In this document: one piece after another, positions 61,931 to 64,000 of the stretch
Numbering within the stretch: position 1 is the first letter of the stretch
Layout of the letters: every line of letters starts with the position of its first letter
Notes under the pieces: generated by a model
Databases searched by the model: none
What the model saw: only the letters and a program-made list of their open reading frames with translations
Told to the model about the DNA's origin: nothing
Source: Sphingobium algorifonticola
GTDB taxonomy: Bacteria; Pseudomonadota; Alphaproteobacteria; Sphingomonadales; Sphingomonadaceae
Reading direction: 5' to 3'
DNA length: 64,000 nucleotides
Assembly: GCF_004005485.1 (NCBI RefSeq)
Contig: NZ_RZUL01000002.1
Span: 248,001 to 312,000, forward strand
Position numbers and translations under genes: made by a program

Positions 61931-61949
61931 CGTCATGCTGACGAGAGTA
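61931..61949. repeat. Family B end sequence, solo and degenerate
   Basis: CGTCATGCTGACGAGAGTA in the gap between the nucleoside transporter and the next gene matches the G-type end of the 95-base element for about 14 bases, then diverges. The second hairpin is missing, so it looks like a remnant. Confidence 0.6.
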
Positions 61950-61950
61950 G

Positions 61951-62496
61951 TTAAAGCTTCCCGTATTTCGCTTCGAACCCGGCGACATCGCCCGCCGCCA
62001 GATATTTCGCCTGGTCGATCCACTGGTCGCGAACCGGGCGCCCCTTGAAATTGCCCAGTTTGGCGTCGATCGCGGCGAGGTCCGCATCGGTCCATGCGGC
62101 GATCTGCGCGAAGCGGGTAACGCCAAGGTCGGTCAGCAGCGCGGCCAGTTTCGGGCCGACACCCTTGAGTTGCAGCAGATTGTCGACCCCGTCCGTCGAT
62201 GCAGCGGGCGCCGGTGCAGGCTCGGGCGCCGGACGGGCCGGGGTCGGATCGATCTGAACGGACGGAGGCGGTGCGGCGGCGGGGATCGGATCGATGACCG
62301 GCGGCACGGGGGTGGGCGTTACCACCGGCGGCGGCGCGCTTTCCACCTGCGGTTCGACAGCCTTCGACGGCTCCGCACCGTCCTCGGTCTGCGCCTTGTC
62401 CGCCGAGGCCTTGCTCGACATCAGATAGGTGATGGCGATGACGATCAGCAGAGCGATCACCAGCCACAGGCCATAGGTGGTCAGAAACTCGGTCAT
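61951..62496 (-). CDS. Membrane-anchored helix-hairpin-helix protein
   Basis: A 181-residue protein in three parts: an N-terminal transmembrane helix (YGLWLVIALLIVIAITYLM), a Pro/Ala/Glu-rich linker of about 65 residues, and a C-terminal helix-hairpin-helix domain (DNLLQLKGVGPKLAALLTDLGVTRFAQIAAWTDADLAAIDAKLG). The HHH part resembles those fused to NuoE-like or ribosomal L21-like proteins and usually binds DNA or RNA without sequence preference. It is 38 bases upstream of purD's end on the same strand. A cytoplasmic orientation of the HHH is expected but not proved. Confidence 0.78.
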   Translation of the reverse strand: MTEFLTTYGLWLVIALLIVIAITYLMSSKASADKAQTEDGAEPSKAVEPQVESAPPPVVTPTPVPPVIDPIPAAAPPPSVQIDPTPARPAPEPAPAPAASTDGVDNLLQLKGVGPKLAALLTDLGVTRFAQIAAWTDADLAAIDAKLGNFKGRPVRDQWIDQAKYLAAGDVAGFEAKYGKL

Positions 62497-62534
62497 ATTG
62501 TTCTCCTGTTTCGTATCTTTTCAGGCCCTGTTTT

Positions 62535-63815
62535 TCAGGCCGCGTCCTCGCGCGCGACTTCGCGCCAGCCGATGTCGCTGCGGGCAAAGCCGTCTGCAAA
62601 GTCGACGACCGAAAGCGCCTTATAGGCCTTCGCCTGCGCCGCGCGCACCGTCGGTCCGCTGGCCGTCACGTTGAGCACCCGGCCACCCGTCGAGATCAGC
62701 GTTCCATTGCGCATCGCCGTGCCTGCGTGAAACACTTTGGCACCGTCGGCTTCGGCGTCGGCGATGTTGCCGATCGTCCCGCCTTTCTTCGGCGTGCCGG
62801 GATAGCCCTGCGCCGCCATCACGATCGTCAGCGCCGGATCGGGCGAGAGCGTCACCGGCGGATGCGCCGCCAGCGTCCCCTGCGCCACCGCCAGCAGCAG
62901 CGTGACGAGATTGTCCTGCAATCGCATCATCAGCACCTGGCATTCCGGGTCGCCGAAGCGCGCGTTATATTCGATCAGCTTCGGCCCGGTGCGGGTCAGC
63001 ATCAGCCCGGCATAGAGCACGCCGCTATAGGGCATCCCTTCCGCCGCCATCGTTTCGACCGTCGGCTTTATGATCTCCTCGATCACGCGCGCCTCCAGTG
63101 TCGGGGTCAGCACACGGGCGGGGCTGTAGGCGCCCATGCCGCCGGTATTGGGGCCGGTGTCGCCGTCGCCCACGCGCTTGTGGTCCTGCGCGGAGCCGAA
63201 GGGGAGGATCGTCGTCCCGTCGGTCAAGGCGAAAAAGCTCGCTTCCTCGCCGGTCATATATTCCTCGATCACGACTTCCGCGCCCGCCGCGCCGAAGCTG
63301 CCGGAAAACATGTCCTCGATCGCGGCCTGTGCCTCTTCGTGAGTCATCGCGATGATGACGCCCTTGCCCGCCGCTAGCCCGTCCGCCTTGATGACGACCG
63401 GCAGGCCGAAGGGGGCGAGCGCGGCATGGGCGTCCGCCTTGTTCGTCACCCGCGCATAGCCTGCGGTCGGGATATTGGCGCGGGCGCACAGATCCTTGGT
63501 AAAGCCCTTCGATCCTTCCAGTTGCGCGCCCAGTTTCGACGGGCCGAAGACCGGCACGCCCGCCGCCCGCAGACTGTCGGCGAGGCCATCGACCAGCGGT
63601 GCTTCCGGCCCGATGACGACCAGGCCTATGGCGTTGGCGGCGCAGAAGGACAGGACCGCGGCATGATCGGTCGCGTCGAGGTCGACCAGCGTCGCATGCT
63701 GCGCTATGCCCGGATTGCCCGGCGCGGCGAACAGCATGTCGCAGTTTGCCGATTGCGCCAGCTTCCACGCCAGCGCATGTTCGCGCCCGCCGCCGCCAAG
63801 CAAGAGGATGTTCAT
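62535..63815 (-). CDS. purD: Phosphoribosylamine-glycine ligase
   Basis: A 426-residue ATP-grasp enzyme that joins phosphoribosylamine and glycine in the second step of purine synthesis. The start [85 protein letters not shown] and the metal-binding [11 protein letters not shown] are all typical. ATG 63815 was preferred over ATG 63824, which would overlap the divergent xseA start. The two genes are divergent with only seven bases between start codons. Confidence 0.95.
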   Translation of the reverse strand: MNILLLGGGGREHALAWKLAQSANCDMLFAAPGNPGIAQHATLVDLDATDHAAVLSFCAANAIGLVVIGPEAPLVDGLADSLRAAGVPVFGPSKLGAQLEGSKGFTKDLCARANIPTAGYARVTNKADAHAALAPFGLPVVIKADGLAAGKGVIIAMTHEEAQAAIEDMFSGSFGAAGAEVVIEEYMTGEEASFFALTDGTTILPFGSAQDHKRVGDGDTGPNTGGMGAYSPARVLTPTLEARVIEEIIKPTVETMAAEGMPYSGVLYAGLMLTRTGPKLIEYNARFGDPECQVLMMRLQDNLVTLLLAVAQGTLAAHPPVTLSPDPALTIVMAAQGYPGTPKKGGTIGNIADAEADGAKVFHAGTAMRNGTLISTGGRVLNVTASGPTVRAAQAKAYKALSVVDFADGFARSDIGWREVAREDAA

Positions 63816-63822
63816 CGCCACC

Positions 63823-64000
63823 ATGTCCCCGGAAGTTGAGTCTGCCTATGATCCGTCGGGCCGCCTGTTAGCGGAGGATGCGCCGGGCGACAACGCGCCG
63901 CCGCTCAGTGTGAGCGAATTGTCCGCCCGGCTGAAACGCACGGTGGAGGATCGCTTTGGCCAAGTGAAACTGCGCGGCGAGATTTCCGGTTTGAAGCGCG
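63823..64000 (+). CDS. xseA: Exodeoxyribonuclease VII large subunit, N-terminal part (gene cut by window edge)
   Basis: The first 59 codons of a gene running past the window. Exonuclease VII degrades single-stranded DNA from both ends in repair. After a variable start, the conserved N-terminal OB-fold begins: [31 protein letters not shown], a close match to XseA. The ATG at 63823 lies seven bases from purD's start on the other strand, and no strong ribosome-binding site is possible in so short a gap, so the upstream region overlaps purD's 5' end. Confidence 0.9.
   Translation, partial: MSPEVESAYDPSGRLLAEDAPGDNAPPLSVSELSARLKRTVEDRFGQVKLRGEISGLKR

Noticed and set aside
1..64000. tRNA, rRNA, prophage or transposase genes
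   Set aside because: No cloverleaf-like or rRNA sequence and no integrase or transposase motif was recognized; nearly all space is filled by supported genes or short repeats. A tRNA scan would be the decisive check.

Overview
The window is about 64 kb of GC-rich, gene-dense chromosome from an alphaproteobacterium, most likely a sphingomonad (Sphingomonas/Sphingobium-like). The reasons are the conserved order proA ... nadD-rsfS-rlmH-LytM protein-ctpA, a tonB-exbB-exbD-exbD block, a large TonB-dependent receptor paired with a flavin-dependent halogenase and alpha-glucan hydrolases, a complete valine/isobutyrate degradation block, and many short paired-hairpin repeats between genes. No rRNA, tRNA, CRISPR array, prophage or transposase was seen. 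Both edges cut genes: proA at the left (C-terminal end only) and xseA at the right (N-terminal end only).

Layout. 1-10 kb: proA end, an aldo/keto reductase and a chromate transporter (these two sit between proA and nadD), then nadD, rsfS, rlmH, a degenerate LytM/M23 protein, a DUF885 protein, ctpA, dsbB and coq7. 10-15 kb: two tandem secreted four-cysteine paralogues, then a minimal spore-coat-U type chaperone-usher set (one subunit, chaperone, usher). 15-17 kb: an ECF sigma factor with a truncated FecR-like partner (minus strand) and S-formylglutathione hydrolase. 17-25 kb: valine catabolism on the minus strand (mmsA, acyl-CoA dehydrogenase, 3-hydroxyisobutyryl-CoA hydrolase, enoyl-CoA hydratase, mmsB). 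It is interrupted by an oppositely oriented GIY-YIG nuclease gene between two inverted hairpins, and a LysR regulator lies divergent from mmsA. 25-36 kb: methyltransferase, flavoprotein, DEAD-box helicase, DUF188 protein, hydrolase lipoprotein, ABC-2 exporter, glpX, hom and a secreted protein. 36-41 kb: TonB energizing operon ending in a strong terminator, a PilZ protein, and fumarylacetoacetase.

41-59 kb is carbohydrate use. A minus-strand operon encodes a TonB-dependent receptor, a tryptophan-halogenase family protein, a periplasmic GH13 amylase, a second GH13 alpha-glucosidase and a GH97 alpha-glucosidase, with a divergent LacI regulator. This reads as a maltodextrin uptake and hydrolysis locus. 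Next to it lie aldose 1-epimerase, a FucP-like sugar permease, a FadR-type GntR regulator, and a three-gene oxidative route (ketoglutarate-semialdehyde dehydrogenase, FAH-type keto-deoxy sugar acid dehydratase, galactose/arabinose 1-dehydrogenase). The TonB-ExbBD block at 36-39 kb could energize the receptor. 59-64 kb: a VUT/YhhQ transporter, a nucleoside transporter, a membrane-anchored helix-hairpin-helix protein, purD and the start of xseA.

The most unusual structure is the repeat system. Several families of short elements consist of two hairpins in inverted orientation at fixed spacing, in most families with a GNRA-like loop. Two copies of one 95-nt element share their ends with the repeats that flank the GIY-YIG gene. 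Coordinates are hand-read and functions are inferred from motifs; no database search was run.
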